This document shows positions 46,291 through 55,169 of a DNA stretch of 64,000 bases, piece after piece (the stretch's first letter is position 1; every line of letters begins with the position of its first letter). The stretch comes from an uncultured bacterium (lineage in GTDB: Bacteria > Hydrogenedentota > Hydrogenedentia > Hydrogenedentales > Hydrogenedentaceae), in contig CAKZKR010000064.1 of the NCBI GenBank assembly GCA_937124615.1, positions 35,193-99,192 of the forward strand. The letters are read 5' to 3'. The notes beneath the pieces were generated by a model. The model was given only the letters and a program-made list of their open reading frames with translations, did no database searches and was not told the origin of the DNA. The position numbers were made by a program, and so were the translations under genes.

Positions 46291-47919
46291 TCAGAAAGGG
46301 ACTCCCCATTTTTTAGCCCATTCTGGATTTAGACGTATTTGAACTTCCCATATATCTAAAATTGTTAGTGCTGTCATACTCTCTATAACAGGAATGGCTC
46401 TTGGGACAATACACGGGTCATGCCTACCATGCACTCTTAATTCACAATTGTTAAAATTAATATCCATAGTTTTTTGTGTTTTTGCAATGGAGGAAGTAGG
46501 TTTTACAACCAATCTTGCAACAATTGGTAGCCCTGTACTTATACCCCCTAAAATTCCACCTGCATGGTTACTTAAAAATGTCCCATTCTCCATAGGGTCG
46601 TTTGCCTGACTTCCCCGAAGTCGTGCTAACTCAAAACCATCGCCAAATTCAATACCTTTTACCGCACCAATACTCAAAAGGGCCCCACCTAAACGGGCAT
46701 CTAATTTTGCAAATACAGGATCCCCTAAACCGGGGGGAACACCATGTATTTCAAGTTGTATAATTCCTCCAACAGAATCCCCATCTTTCCTTGCCTTTAG
46801 AATTTCTTCTTCCATAACTTTTGCTGTTTCCATGTCTTTACACCTTACCGGATTCTTCTCAATATTTTCATAAGAACCTTTGGATGATAGTGATACTCCT
46901 GCAATTTCGACGGAATAAGCAATAATCTTTATTCCTTTTCTCTCAAGAATTTTTTTTGCAATTGCCCCACAGGCCACACGACACGCTGTTTCTCTTCCAG
47001 AAGATCTTCCACCACCTCGATGGTCTCGAATACCATATTTCATATAAAAGGTAAAATCAGCATGTCCCGGGCGGAATACATTTTTCAATTCATCATAATG
47101 ATGTGATTTTTGATCTTCATTGTAAATAACCAATCCAATTGGAGCACCTGTGGTTTTCCCTTCAAATATACCCGAAAGAATGTGGACTTTATCCGATTCT
47201 TTTCTTTTTGTAGTTATTGAACTCTGACCCGGTCTACGCCGGTCTAACTCTTTTTGTATGTCTTCTTCTGATAGTTCAATACCGGGGCGAATACCATCCA
47301 TGATGGCTCCAATAGCGGGTCCATGACTCTCTCCAAATGTAGTAACTCGGATTATCTCACCAAAAGTATTGGCCGATCTTGTATGTATGGCAAGTTCTTC
47401 ACCTATACGACTTACTACTAATTGTGCAATATCTATGGGGTCGCCCTGTGATGTATCGATAAAAACATCTGCAAAGGGCTGAAGTATTTCTTCTCTAAAA
47501 GCCAACTCCTCATAGTATTTTTTTTCTGGATTATCCACATTTTCTAACCAGGGAGGAATACCGTGTTCAGAGATTCTTTTCCATAGTATTTCTTTATTTG
47601 CAGTTAAATATATTAATAAAGAGTTATTCCTAATTTTACGGCGATTGGGAGCCATTAACATTATAGAACCACCTGTAATAACTAAGCACCAATCCATATA
47701 TTCAACTTCTTGTGCTATTTTTGTTTCTAAATCACGGAAATATTTTTCTCCTTTCTCTATAAAAATCTGTCTGCATGTTTTCTTTACACCTGTAACACTT
47801 AGATAATGGTTTTCAATCATCTCATCTGTTTCAAAATATGTTAATCCCGTAATATTTGCAATGTGCTTTCCGATAGTTGTTTTTCCAGCCCCTTTGGGAC
47901 CCATAATAACTAATTTCAA
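46291..47919 (-). CDS. aroKC: Fused shikimate kinase-chorismate synthase
   Basis: 542 residues in one uninterrupted frame. Residues 1-175 are shikimate kinase: P-loop GPKGAGKTT (7-15), the Asp in ETDEMIE, Arg in YFRDLE (62), ITGGS (81-85), and a lid with WLEN. Residues about 183-542 are a full chorismate synthase: TFGESHGPAIGAI, RRPGQSSITT, FRPGHADFTFYMKYG, GRSSGRETACR, SNHAGGILGG and GRHDPCIVPRA. These are the fifth and seventh steps of the shikimate pathway. The sixth, EPSP synthase, is encoded just upstream, so three consecutive reactions sit together. Both halves keep their active-site motifs. The fusion is the unusual point. Confidence 0.95.
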   Translation of the reverse strand: MKLVIMGPKGAGKTTIGKHIANITGLTYFETDEMIENHYLSVTGVKKTCRQIFIEKGEKYFRDLETKIAQEVEYMDWCLVITGGSIMLMAPNRRKIRNNSLLIYLTANKEILWKRISEHGIPPWLENVDNPEKKYYEELAFREEILQPFADVFIDTSQGDPIDIAQLVVSRIGEELAIHTRSANTFGEIIRVTTFGESHGPAIGAIMDGIRPGIELSEEDIQKELDRRRPGQSSITTKRKESDKVHILSGIFEGKTTGAPIGLVIYNEDQKSHHYDELKNVFRPGHADFTFYMKYGIRDHRGGGRSSGRETACRVACGAIAKKILERKGIKIIAYSVEIAGVSLSSKGSYENIEKNPVRCKDMETAKVMEEEILKARKDGDSVGGIIQLEIHGVPPGLGDPVFAKLDARLGGALLSIGAVKGIEFGDGFELARLRGSQANDPMENGTFLSNHAGGILGGISTGLPIVARLVVKPTSSIAKTQKTMDINFNNCELRVHGRHDPCIVPRAIPVIESMTALTILDIWEVQIRLNPEWAKKWGVPF

Positions 47920-47960
47920 ATCTAATCTCCTAATACTCTATTGGTTATCTTTTTTTACTT

Positions 47961-49241
47961 CTATTCATTAACAATATAAGCATTCCCCCCAATAGATTTG
48001 AGGGTATCCAGAAAAGTTGGAAATGTAACATCAACTGCTTCATAGCCGTCGATAATGGTCGTTCCTTTGAGAATAGTCCCTGCAATGGCAAGTGCCATAA
48101 CTACACGATGGTCCCCATGACCATTTACCTCTCCCGGGAACATATGAGATTCTTCAATTTCTAATCCGTCTGGTAATTCCTTGATATTGGCTCCCAGTTT
48201 AGTTAGTTCTTCTCTCATAACTGAAATACGATCTGTTTCTTTTAATCTTGCCTGAGGAACATTATATAGGCGTGTTTTACCTAAAGCAAAACATGATAGG
48301 ACCGCCATCATAGGTAAGGCATCCGGAGTTGCATTTAGGTCTATCTCTGCACCTTTTAATTGCTTGGCACTTACATGAATACCATTACTCATTAACCTAA
48401 TTTCTGCCCCCATTTTTTGTAAGTATTCTAATACAAGTTTATCTCCCTGAGTATCATTAATATCTAATCCTTGAATTAGAACTTCGTTATTTGGCATTGC
48501 TCCTGCACAAAGAAAGAAAGTAGCCGAAGAGAAATCTCCAGGGATTTGCTTATTTACTGTTTTATATTTTTGTTTTCCTGGAATTGTAAATTTTTTAAAC
48601 TCATTGTCATAGTTTACATTAATATTATGTTCTTTAAGCCATGCTAAAGTCATTTCAACATAAGGTTTTTCATAGAGTAAGGGGACATCAACAACGGTCT
48701 CATCATCTGCTAATGGAGCATTTATTAAAATGGAAGTTAAATATTGGCTTGATACTGCTTCTACGGAGGTTTGTCCTCCTTTAATTCTCCCTTTAACAAC
48801 AACCGGGGGAAGGTTATTATTCCGTGTCGAAACCACATTGGCCCCGATATCATTCAGTGATTTTATTAAAGGTCCTAAGGGCCTTTTTCGAATTTGATAG
48901 TCCCCAGTTAAAACAACATATCCTTCCTTAATAAGTGCTGAACTACCTAAAGCAATACACATCGTTGTTCCTGAGTTACCCACATCTATAACATCATCTG
49001 GAATAGTCCAAGCACCACCACACCCGTCTACGATCCAATTATCCCCCTCTGTGGAAATAGGAACACCTAAACAACGATATGCCTTAACAGCAGACATTGT
49101 ATCAGAGGAAGATAGGGGAGAGTTTATTACACTTCTACCTTCTGCAAGTGAAGCTATTGCTACGGCTCGTATTGTATGGGATTTTGAAGCTGGAATTTTG
49201 ACCAAACCTTTTAAAATCGAACCTTCTACAACTAATTTCAT
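47961..49241 (-). CDS. aroA: 3-phosphoshikimate 1-carboxyvinyltransferase (EPSP synthase)
   Basis: 426 residues from the ATG at 49241, preceded by AAGGGG. A TTG five codons earlier is less likely. Family motifs are IPASKSHTIRAVAIASLAEG (shikimate-3-P binding), DVGNSGTTMC, KRPLGPLI, SSQYLTS, LKETDRI and DGYEAVDVTFPTF. It condenses shikimate-3-phosphate with PEP. The SGTT variant, in place of AGTAMRP, marks a divergent class. No claim is made about inhibitor sensitivity. It is 41 bases upstream of the kinase-synthase fusion gene, in order of transcription aroA then aroKC. Confidence 0.95.
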   Translation of the reverse strand: MKLVVEGSILKGLVKIPASKSHTIRAVAIASLAEGRSVINSPLSSSDTMSAVKAYRCLGVPISTEGDNWIVDGCGGAWTIPDDVIDVGNSGTTMCIALGSSALIKEGYVVLTGDYQIRKRPLGPLIKSLNDIGANVVSTRNNNLPPVVVKGRIKGGQTSVEAVSSQYLTSILINAPLADDETVVDVPLLYEKPYVEMTLAWLKEHNINVNYDNEFKKFTIPGKQKYKTVNKQIPGDFSSATFFLCAGAMPNNEVLIQGLDINDTQGDKLVLEYLQKMGAEIRLMSNGIHVSAKQLKGAEIDLNATPDALPMMAVLSCFALGKTRLYNVPQARLKETDRISVMREELTKLGANIKELPDGLEIEESHMFPGEVNGHGDHRVVMALAIAGTILKGTTIIDGYEAVDVTFPTFLDTLKSIGGNAYIVNE

Positions 49242-49402
49242 ATTTATCCCCTTCAATTTTTTTTAATTAATATTATAGAACAATACTATTTTCCTTATCA
49301 TTTCTATTAAAATATTGATATAAAGACATTTTATCTCTTATTTTTGTATATAATTTTGGCATTACTAAAATATTATAAATACAATGAATAAAGGACATTA
49401 TT

Positions 49403-50797
49403 ATGAAGCCATTTAGTAGAAGAAGATTTTTGACCACTACAATATCTACTGGGATAGGTTTAAATTTACTCTTAAAAAAGAATGCTATTGCTGATGTAGA
49501 GAAACCAAATTTTATTATTATTCTTGCAGATGATTTAGGTTACGGCGATGTAGGTTGTTATGGACAAGAATATATCCTGACACCTAATATAGACCGTATG
49601 GCAAATGAGGGGATGCTTTTCACAGATGGTTATGCAGGTAGCACGGTTTGCGCACCGTCTCGATATTGTTTAATGACAGGATACCATACGGGACATGGAA
49701 GAATTCGAGGAAATGGAATAGTTCCACTTGCTCCCGAAGATATTACCATCGCAGAAGTCCTAAAATCACAGGGATATGTGACCGGGCTAATCGGAAAGTG
49801 GGGATTAGGTGAAGCAGAAACATCGGGTATTCCCTTATTACAAGGTTTTGATGAATTCTATGGTTATTTAAACCAGAATCATGCACACAATTATTATCCA
49901 GATTATTTATGGAGAGGAACTAATAAAGAAAAAATTGAAGGGAATATTATATCGGACATTCCTGGGGTTAGTAGTAGTTGTAAACAATATAGTCACGATA
50001 TACTGACTAAAGAAGCCATTCGTTTTATAGAAAAGAATAGAAATCACAATTTCTTCCTTTATTTATCTTTGACAATTCCCCACGCAAATAATGAACTTGG
50101 GAATGCAAAAGGGAACGGTATGGAAGTTCCAACGGATGAACCTTATTCAGATAGACCATGGCCACAACCTCAAAAAAATCATGCAGCAATGATCACACGA
50201 TTGGACGATACTGTGGGCAGAATATTAAATTTACTAAAAGATTTTGGATTAGATGAAAAAACCTTAATCCTATTTTCGAGCGATAATGGCCCCCATAAAG
50301 AAGGAGGAGCCGATCCCGAGTTTTTCAAAAGTTCTGGACCCTTTAAGGGATATAAAAGAGACCTTTATGAGGGTGGTATTCGTGTACCTTTTATTATGAG
50401 ATGGAAAGGGAAAATTTCTCCTGGAACAAAATGTGAAACACCCTGCACATTCTGGGATGTCTTACCTACCTTTTCAGAATTAGCGGGGGTAAAGATACCT
50501 AATGGTATTGATGGAATATCATGTGTTCCTTTAATGTTTGGGAATGACAGTTCATCATTTAGTAACAGACCTTTATATTGGGAATTTCATGAACATGGAT
50601 TTAGACAAGCCTTGAGGGTTGACAATTGGAAGTTAGTAGTTAAATACGGAAGTACCCCGGAACTATATGATTTAAGTAAAGATAAAAGTGAAAATAACAA
50701 TCTTGCTGAAACCTATCCTGAAAAATGTAATGAACTTATAACTATATTGAAAGGGATGAGAATTCCTTCTCCCGATTGGAAATCGCCCATAGATTAG
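49403..50797 (+). CDS. Tat-exported sulfatase (Cys-type FGly site)
   Basis: 464 residues. The twin-arginine signal SRRRFLTTTISTG (5-17) directs export. The sulfatase core starts NFIIILADDLGYGDVGCYG with Asp43-Asp44 for calcium. The formylglycine site is CAPSR (83-87), so Cys83 is matured by an oxygen-dependent generating enzyme or by an anaerobic radical SAM maturase. GHGRIRGN, IGKWGLG, and FSSDNGPHKEGG follow. The length and DDLGYGDVG opening resemble arylsulfatase/choline-sulfatase-like group S1. Export before or after Cys oxidation is unknown. It likely desulfates glycans for the fucosidase and rhamnosidase. Confidence 0.93.
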   Translation: MKPFSRRRFLTTTISTGIGLNLLLKKNAIADVEKPNFIIILADDLGYGDVGCYGQEYILTPNIDRMANEGMLFTDGYAGSTVCAPSRYCLMTGYHTGHGRIRGNGIVPLAPEDITIAEVLKSQGYVTGLIGKWGLGEAETSGIPLLQGFDEFYGYLNQNHAHNYYPDYLWRGTNKEKIEGNIISDIPGVSSSCKQYSHDILTKEAIRFIEKNRNHNFFLYLSLTIPHANNELGNAKGNGMEVPTDEPYSDRPWPQPQKNHAAMITRLDDTVGRILNLLKDFGLDEKTLILFSSDNGPHKEGGADPEFFKSSGPFKGYKRDLYEGGIRVPFIMRWKGKISPGTKCETPCTFWDVLPTFSELAGVKIPNGIDGISCVPLMFGNDSSSFSNRPLYWEFHEHGFRQALRVDNWKLVVKYGSTPELYDLSKDKSENNNLAETYPEKCNELITILKGMRIPSPDWKSPID

Positions 50798-51600
50798 TCA
50801 TTTCGCAATGATAATTGGCTTTCTATTTTTATTTTGTCGTGTATTTGTTTAAAATTATGTATTAAAAAATCGGAGGGATACCTTGAACATAAAAAATCAA
50901 TACGAACAGTTCCCGAATCGATGTGGTCCCATGTATGAGCATCCACACATGCTAAAAGTGTAAGTCCCGCTTCTTTAATAGCATCTAAATATACATCAAG
51001 GGGATGTATTTTTTGTCTAACTACAGACCAACCTTTTCCATGTACCAGAATACTTAAAGTTGCTGTTTTCGTAGCAGGATTATATGTAGATTCCCAAAAA
51101 GTTTTAAATTCTTTATAATTCTCTTTCCACTGGCTATCATTATAGTATTGCCTAACCATCTGTTCTGTAACACAATCGAAATAAATAATCCCATTTTTTT
51201 GTAATGATAACGCCATAGAATAAATAGAGCGGTAAACATCCTCTTCATCTAATAAGAAGTTAATGGAATCGAAAAGACATGATATTATTTGAAAAGAATT
51301 AACAAAGGGGAGGGAACACATATCGCCCGTTAAAACACAGATATCAGGATAGACCTGTTTTGCTATATATAACATAGCAGGTGATATATCGATACCTATA
51401 GAATACCATCCATGTTTGGAGAGTTTTTGTATCAAAGTTCCTGTTCCGCATGCTACATCGAGATGATAAACAGGATTATTGCTAGAATTGTATATTATTT
51501 TTTGCAAGTCCAGAAGACGACTTTCCCATCGGTCATACCGGACCCGTGTCATTATACGGTCATAATATGGAGCCAATATTTGAAAAGTATCATTCTTCAT
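50794..51600 (-). CDS. SAM-dependent methyltransferase, class I
   Basis: 268 residues. SAM motif I is VYHLDVACGTGTLIQKL (about 45-60), followed by motif II GIDISPAMLYIAK. FQILAPYYDRIM at the N-terminus is typical of the DUF/methyltransferase-11 type found beside yqeK. The substrate is not predictable. The start overlaps the yqeK stop by 11 bases, so it belongs to the obgE-proBA-nadD-yqeK operon. The stop shares a 4-base overlap with the convergent sulfatase stop. Confidence 0.85.
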   Translation of the reverse strand: MKNDTFQILAPYYDRIMTRVRYDRWESRLLDLQKIIYNSSNNPVYHLDVACGTGTLIQKLSKHGWYSIGIDISPAMLYIAKQVYPDICVLTGDMCSLPFVNSFQIISCLFDSINFLLDEEDVYRSIYSMALSLQKNGIIYFDCVTEQMVRQYYNDSQWKENYKEFKTFWESTYNPATKTATLSILVHGKGWSVVRQKIHPLDVYLDAIKEAGLTLLACVDAHTWDHIDSGTVRIDFLCSRYPSDFLIHNFKQIHDKIKIESQLSLRND

Positions 51601-52219
51601 TTTTATACAATTGTCTTTTATTCTTAAGCCAGTTTATAAATTCTAAAGAATAAGGAGATGGGTCTCTTTTTTTTAAACTCAATTGGTATCTCTCATTTGC
51701 AGAGTAAGATAAAGCCCCAAAAAAACCCTGCGTTAAAAGAAGATTGCGACTTTTTTCTGCTTGTGGATATTTTCTTAGTGGCTCACTAAAATCGGAAAGA
51801 TATAGTATTTGTCCTACAATACCCAAACCCGCCTTTCCTGTTGTATGCCAGTAAATAGATTCATAAATATCCATATCCCAAATTTTCAATTCTTTTCTAA
51901 CAATAGTGGCTGAAACCGGACCGTGTAATAATACAGGATACTTTTCCTCATACTTACTAATCTCAATATTAAATTCTTTTGCTCTATTAATAATATCTTC
52001 TATTCTCCATTCTCTACATAGGTCATGTAATATCCCAGAAAGAATAATTTTATCTTCTTCCACATTAATTTCCTGTGTCCTTGCAACAAACAATGCATAC
52101 ATAGCAGTGGAAACACAATGGTTTATTTTTCCGTTACTTAAATATTTTTTTAAATAATCTATATAATAAGAATATTTGATTTCTATCTCATTTTTTAGTT
52201 CTATATAAGCGGTGTTCAT
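51590..52219 (-). CDS. yqeK: HD-domain phosphohydrolase YqeK
   Basis: 209 residues. The HD metal site includes His34 (HCVSTAMYALFVA), His65-Asp66 (SGILHDLCRE), LLHGPVSA, YWHTTGKAGL and YLSDFSEP. YqeK proteins hydrolyse diadenosine tetraphosphate symmetrically. The gene commonly follows nadD, as here, with a 32-base overlap. The enzyme is cytoplasmic with di-iron or similar metals. The pairing suggests linked control of nucleotide stress signals and NAD synthesis, which is a general inference from gene order. Confidence 0.9.
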   Translation of the reverse strand: MNTAYIELKNEIEIKYSYYIDYLKKYLSNGKINHCVSTAMYALFVARTQEINVEEDKIILSGILHDLCREWRIEDIINRAKEFNIEISKYEEKYPVLLHGPVSATIVRKELKIWDMDIYESIYWHTTGKAGLGIVGQILYLSDFSEPLRKYPQAEKSRNLLLTQGFFGALSYSANERYQLSLKKRDPSPYSLEFINWLKNKRQLYKNEE

Positions 52220-52802
52220 GTATATATCTTTCTACACTAACAGGGACTAAGTCTTTTATGTCTTTACCTTGCATTACTAATAATCGTATTTGATGAGATG
52301 CAATATTTTTAGGCTCAAATGGAAGCCATATTGTTTTTAATAATATGTGAGGGGATATTTTTTTTTCCATAAAATTTGGACGTTTTGCTACAAGAAAGGT
52401 ATGTATTTTTTCAATAAGTTCATCTGCATGGTACCAATTGGGAATATCTATTAATGTGTCAAGACCTGTTATTAAGTGTATATTTACATTTTTATAGAGG
52501 TTTAAGAAATGTTCTATTGTTTTTATAGTAAAGGATGGATTTTTACTTTCTACCTCAAATCTTGTTACAGAGAACATAGGCTCATTCTGTGTTGCTAAAA
52601 GCAACATGTTATATCGATCTTCTGCAGAAGCAAAAACTTTTCCTTTTTTATGCGGAGGAATCCCTGCAGGGACAAAAATGATTTTTTTTAAATTAGCAAA
52701 CTTTAAGGCAGTGTATGCTAATTCGATATGAACATTATGAACGGGGTCAAAAGTCCCTCCGTATAATCCTATGTCAAATGGATTATCCACGAATTTGACC
52801 AT
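52188..52802 (-). CDS. nadD: Nicotinate-nucleotide adenylyltransferase
   Basis: 204 residues from the ATG at 52802. A TTG five codons upstream is possible, and neither has ideal ribosome-binding spacing. NadD adenylates nicotinate mononucleotide in NAD synthesis. The nucleotidyl-transferase motif is GLYGGTFDPVHNVHIELA, where the HxGH glycine is Val (HNVH). FVPAGIPPHK and SFTIKTIEHF follow, and the ISxTxIR region appears as ASHQIRLL. It overlaps proA by 20 bases and yqeK by 32. nadX, the aspartate dehydrogenase, lies 4.4 kb away. Confidence 0.92.
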   Translation of the reverse strand: MVKFVDNPFDIGLYGGTFDPVHNVHIELAYTALKFANLKKIIFVPAGIPPHKKGKVFASAEDRYNMLLLATQNEPMFSVTRFEVESKNPSFTIKTIEHFLNLYKNVNIHLITGLDTLIDIPNWYHADELIEKIHTFLVAKRPNFMEKKISPHILLKTIWLPFEPKNIASHQIRLLVMQGKDIKDLVPVSVERYIHEHRLYRTKK

Positions 52803-54036
52803 TTCCTCGAATGACAAATTTAAATGTGGTTAGTCCTTCAAGAGCCATAGGCCCCCGCCAATGCAGTTTATTTGTACTAATTCCTATTTCTGCTCCCATT
52901 CCAAACTCAAAACCATCTGTAAATCGTGTAGAAGCATTAACATAAACAGTTGCACTATCTACTTCTTCTAAAAATTTTTCTGCTATACAATAGTCATTTG
53001 TAATTATTGCGTCAGAATGGTGAGAACCAAAATAATTTATATGATGTATGGCCTCATCAATAGAGGATACAATTTTTATTGATAATATTTTATCCAAATA
53101 TTCTGTATACCAATCTTCTTCTGTTGCAGGTTTGCAATCAATAATCATTTGTGTCCTGGGACATCCTCTTAATTCACACCCTTCTTTTACTAATGACTCT
53201 GCAATAGGGGGAAGGAGTATAGGGGCACATGCCTCGTGAACAAGTAAAGTCTCCATAGCATTACAGACACCGGGTCTTTGTAATTTTGCATTCATAACGA
53301 TTTTCATTGACATATCCAAATCTGCATCTATATGTAAATAGGTATGACACACACCATCTAGGTGGGCAATAACGGGTATCCTTGATTCATCATATATTCT
53401 TGCAATTAAATTTTTTCCTCCCCGGGGAATAATAACATCGATATATTGGTCTAATTTCAGCATTTCACCTACAGCAGAGCGGTCTGTTGTAGAAATCATT
53501 TGCATAGCATATTCAGGAATACCCCATTGAGTAGCAGTATCGTTAAAGATTTTTGCTAAGGCAAGATTTGAATGAATTGCCTCAGACCCCCCACGAAGAA
53601 TACAGGCGTTACCCGATTTCAGACATAGTGAAGCAGCATCAATTGTAACATTTGGACGACTTTCATAAATTATACCTACGACACCAATAGGTTGGCGAAT
53701 TTTTGCAATTTTCAATCCGTTTGGATGAATATATTGACTCTCTATATTTCCTACAGGGTCCGGAAGTGAAGCCACAACACGAACACTCTCCGCCATACTT
53801 TGAATCCTTTTTGTATTTAATTCGAGTCTGTCAATAAAGGCTTTTGTCTCTCCCATATCTTCCGCATTTTTAAGGTCCTTTTTATTTTCCTTAATTACCC
53901 AATTAGCATGGGCTTCTAATTCGTCAGCAATTTTAAGCAATGATTCATTTTTAATATGTTTAGGAATATTTCGTAACTTATAAAAAGATTCCTTTGCTCT
54001 CTTTGCAATTGATGTTATCTCATCCTTAATGTTCAT
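52783..54036 (-). CDS. proA: Gamma-glutamyl phosphate reductase
   Basis: 417 residues, the normal length. It is an NADPH-dependent reductase of the aldehyde dehydrogenase fold, and the second step of proline synthesis. The catalytic cysteine is in QRPGVCNAMETLLVHE (about 253-268). IYESRPNVTIDAASLCLKSGNA, IIPRGGKNLI and TRFTDGFEFGMGAEIGIST are family signatures. The ATG overlaps the proB stop by 4 bases, so the two subunits of the ProB-ProA pathway are made together. Confidence 0.96.
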   Translation of the reverse strand: MNIKDEITSIAKRAKESFYKLRNIPKHIKNESLLKIADELEAHANWVIKENKKDLKNAEDMGETKAFIDRLELNTKRIQSMAESVRVVASLPDPVGNIESQYIHPNGLKIAKIRQPIGVVGIIYESRPNVTIDAASLCLKSGNACILRGGSEAIHSNLALAKIFNDTATQWGIPEYAMQMISTTDRSAVGEMLKLDQYIDVIIPRGGKNLIARIYDESRIPVIAHLDGVCHTYLHIDADLDMSMKIVMNAKLQRPGVCNAMETLLVHEACAPILLPPIAESLVKEGCELRGCPRTQMIIDCKPATEEDWYTEYLDKILSIKIVSSIDEAIHHINYFGSHHSDAIITNDYCIAEKFLEEVDSATVYVNASTRFTDGFEFGMGAEIGISTNKLHWRGPMALEGLTTFKFVIRGNGQIRG

Positions 54037-55169
54037 AATCTTTCCTCCATATCATTATTTTGAAATAGAAACATATTGTCTCTATGAATAACTTCTTCAT
54101 ACGGCCAATCTGTTAGTGTCTTTTTTATTTCAATGGATTTTTTCCCTGCAACTTTCTCAACTTCTTCTCTGCTCAAGTTAATAATCCCTCTACCCAATTC
54201 TAAACCATTAGAAGTTAGTATTGAAACGCAATCACCTCTCTTGAAGTTCCCTTCTGCATATTTTATCCCTACAGGTAGAAGGCTACTTCCTCTTTTTAGC
54301 AAAGCATAAACCGCACCTTCATCAATAATTATTTTACCTTTTATTGTCCGTCCAAATGCTATCCATGATTTTTTTTGTGATATTTTATTTTGTGGGGGAA
54401 CAAATTGTGTATAGGTTCCTTTGTTTTCAATAATATTCTTTATAATATTACGAGTATTTCCATTGGCTATAACTGAAGGGATTCCCGCATGCCATGTAAT
54501 TTTAACTGCTTCAAGTTTTGTTATCATACCTCCTACGGATGTATTACTTGTAGTGTCGCGAGCAAATAGGAAAACCTCTTGATTGAGATTTTTGACAACA
54601 GGGATAAATTTTGCATTTGGTTTTTTCTGCGGATTATCTGTATATAAACCATCTACATTTGTCAGCAAAATAAGTAAACTTGCGTTAACACGAACAGCGA
54701 TTCGGGCTGACAGTGTATCATTGTCTCCAAAACGAAGCTCTTCGATGGCTGTGGTGTCATTTTCATTGATAATAGGAATTACATTTTTTAAAGCAATAAG
54801 TTCTCGTAATGTATTTAATACATTGATATAGGATGTTCGGCTATCTAAATCGGCTCGAGTTATCAAAATTTGAGATGGAATAAATTGTTTGTTGCTATAC
54901 AACTGAAACATTTTCGTATATCTTTTCATGAGTTCAACCTGACCAATAGAAGCTAAAGCCTGTTTTTCAGATAAACGCTCCGGTTTTTTATCTTTTCCCA
55001 TTAAAGACATCCCACAACCTACAGCCCCTGAACTTACAATAATAAAATTCACATTGTATTGTTTTTTTATTTCACAAATTTGTTTTACAATCTGAGATAC
55101 AGGTTGCACTCTTCTCGTTGAATTTATAAGGTCAGTCCCAATTTTAATAACGATAATTTTTTTATTCAT
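54033..55169 (-). CDS. proB: Glutamate 5-kinase
   Basis: 378 residues from the ATG at 55169, which overlaps the obgE stop. An upstream start at 55193 lies inside obgE. The amino-acid kinase domain (about 1-260) has IVIKIGTDLI, VSSGAVGCGM, INENDTTAIEELRFGDNDTLSARIA, LLTNVDGLYTDNP and GGMITKLEA. A C-terminal PUA domain (about 280-365) includes GRTIKGKIIIDEGAVYALLKRGSSLLPVGI. It phosphorylates glutamate for proline synthesis and is normally feedback-inhibited by proline. Confidence 0.95.
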   Translation of the reverse strand: MNKKIIVIKIGTDLINSTRRVQPVSQIVKQICEIKKQYNVNFIIVSSGAVGCGMSLMGKDKKPERLSEKQALASIGQVELMKRYTKMFQLYSNKQFIPSQILITRADLDSRTSYINVLNTLRELIALKNVIPIINENDTTAIEELRFGDNDTLSARIAVRVNASLLILLTNVDGLYTDNPQKKPNAKFIPVVKNLNQEVFLFARDTTSNTSVGGMITKLEAVKITWHAGIPSVIANGNTRNIIKNIIENKGTYTQFVPPQNKISQKKSWIAFGRTIKGKIIIDEGAVYALLKRGSSLLPVGIKYAEGNFKRGDCVSILTSNGLELGRGIINLSREEVEKVAGKKSIEIKKTLTDWPYEEVIHRDNMFLFQNNDMEERL

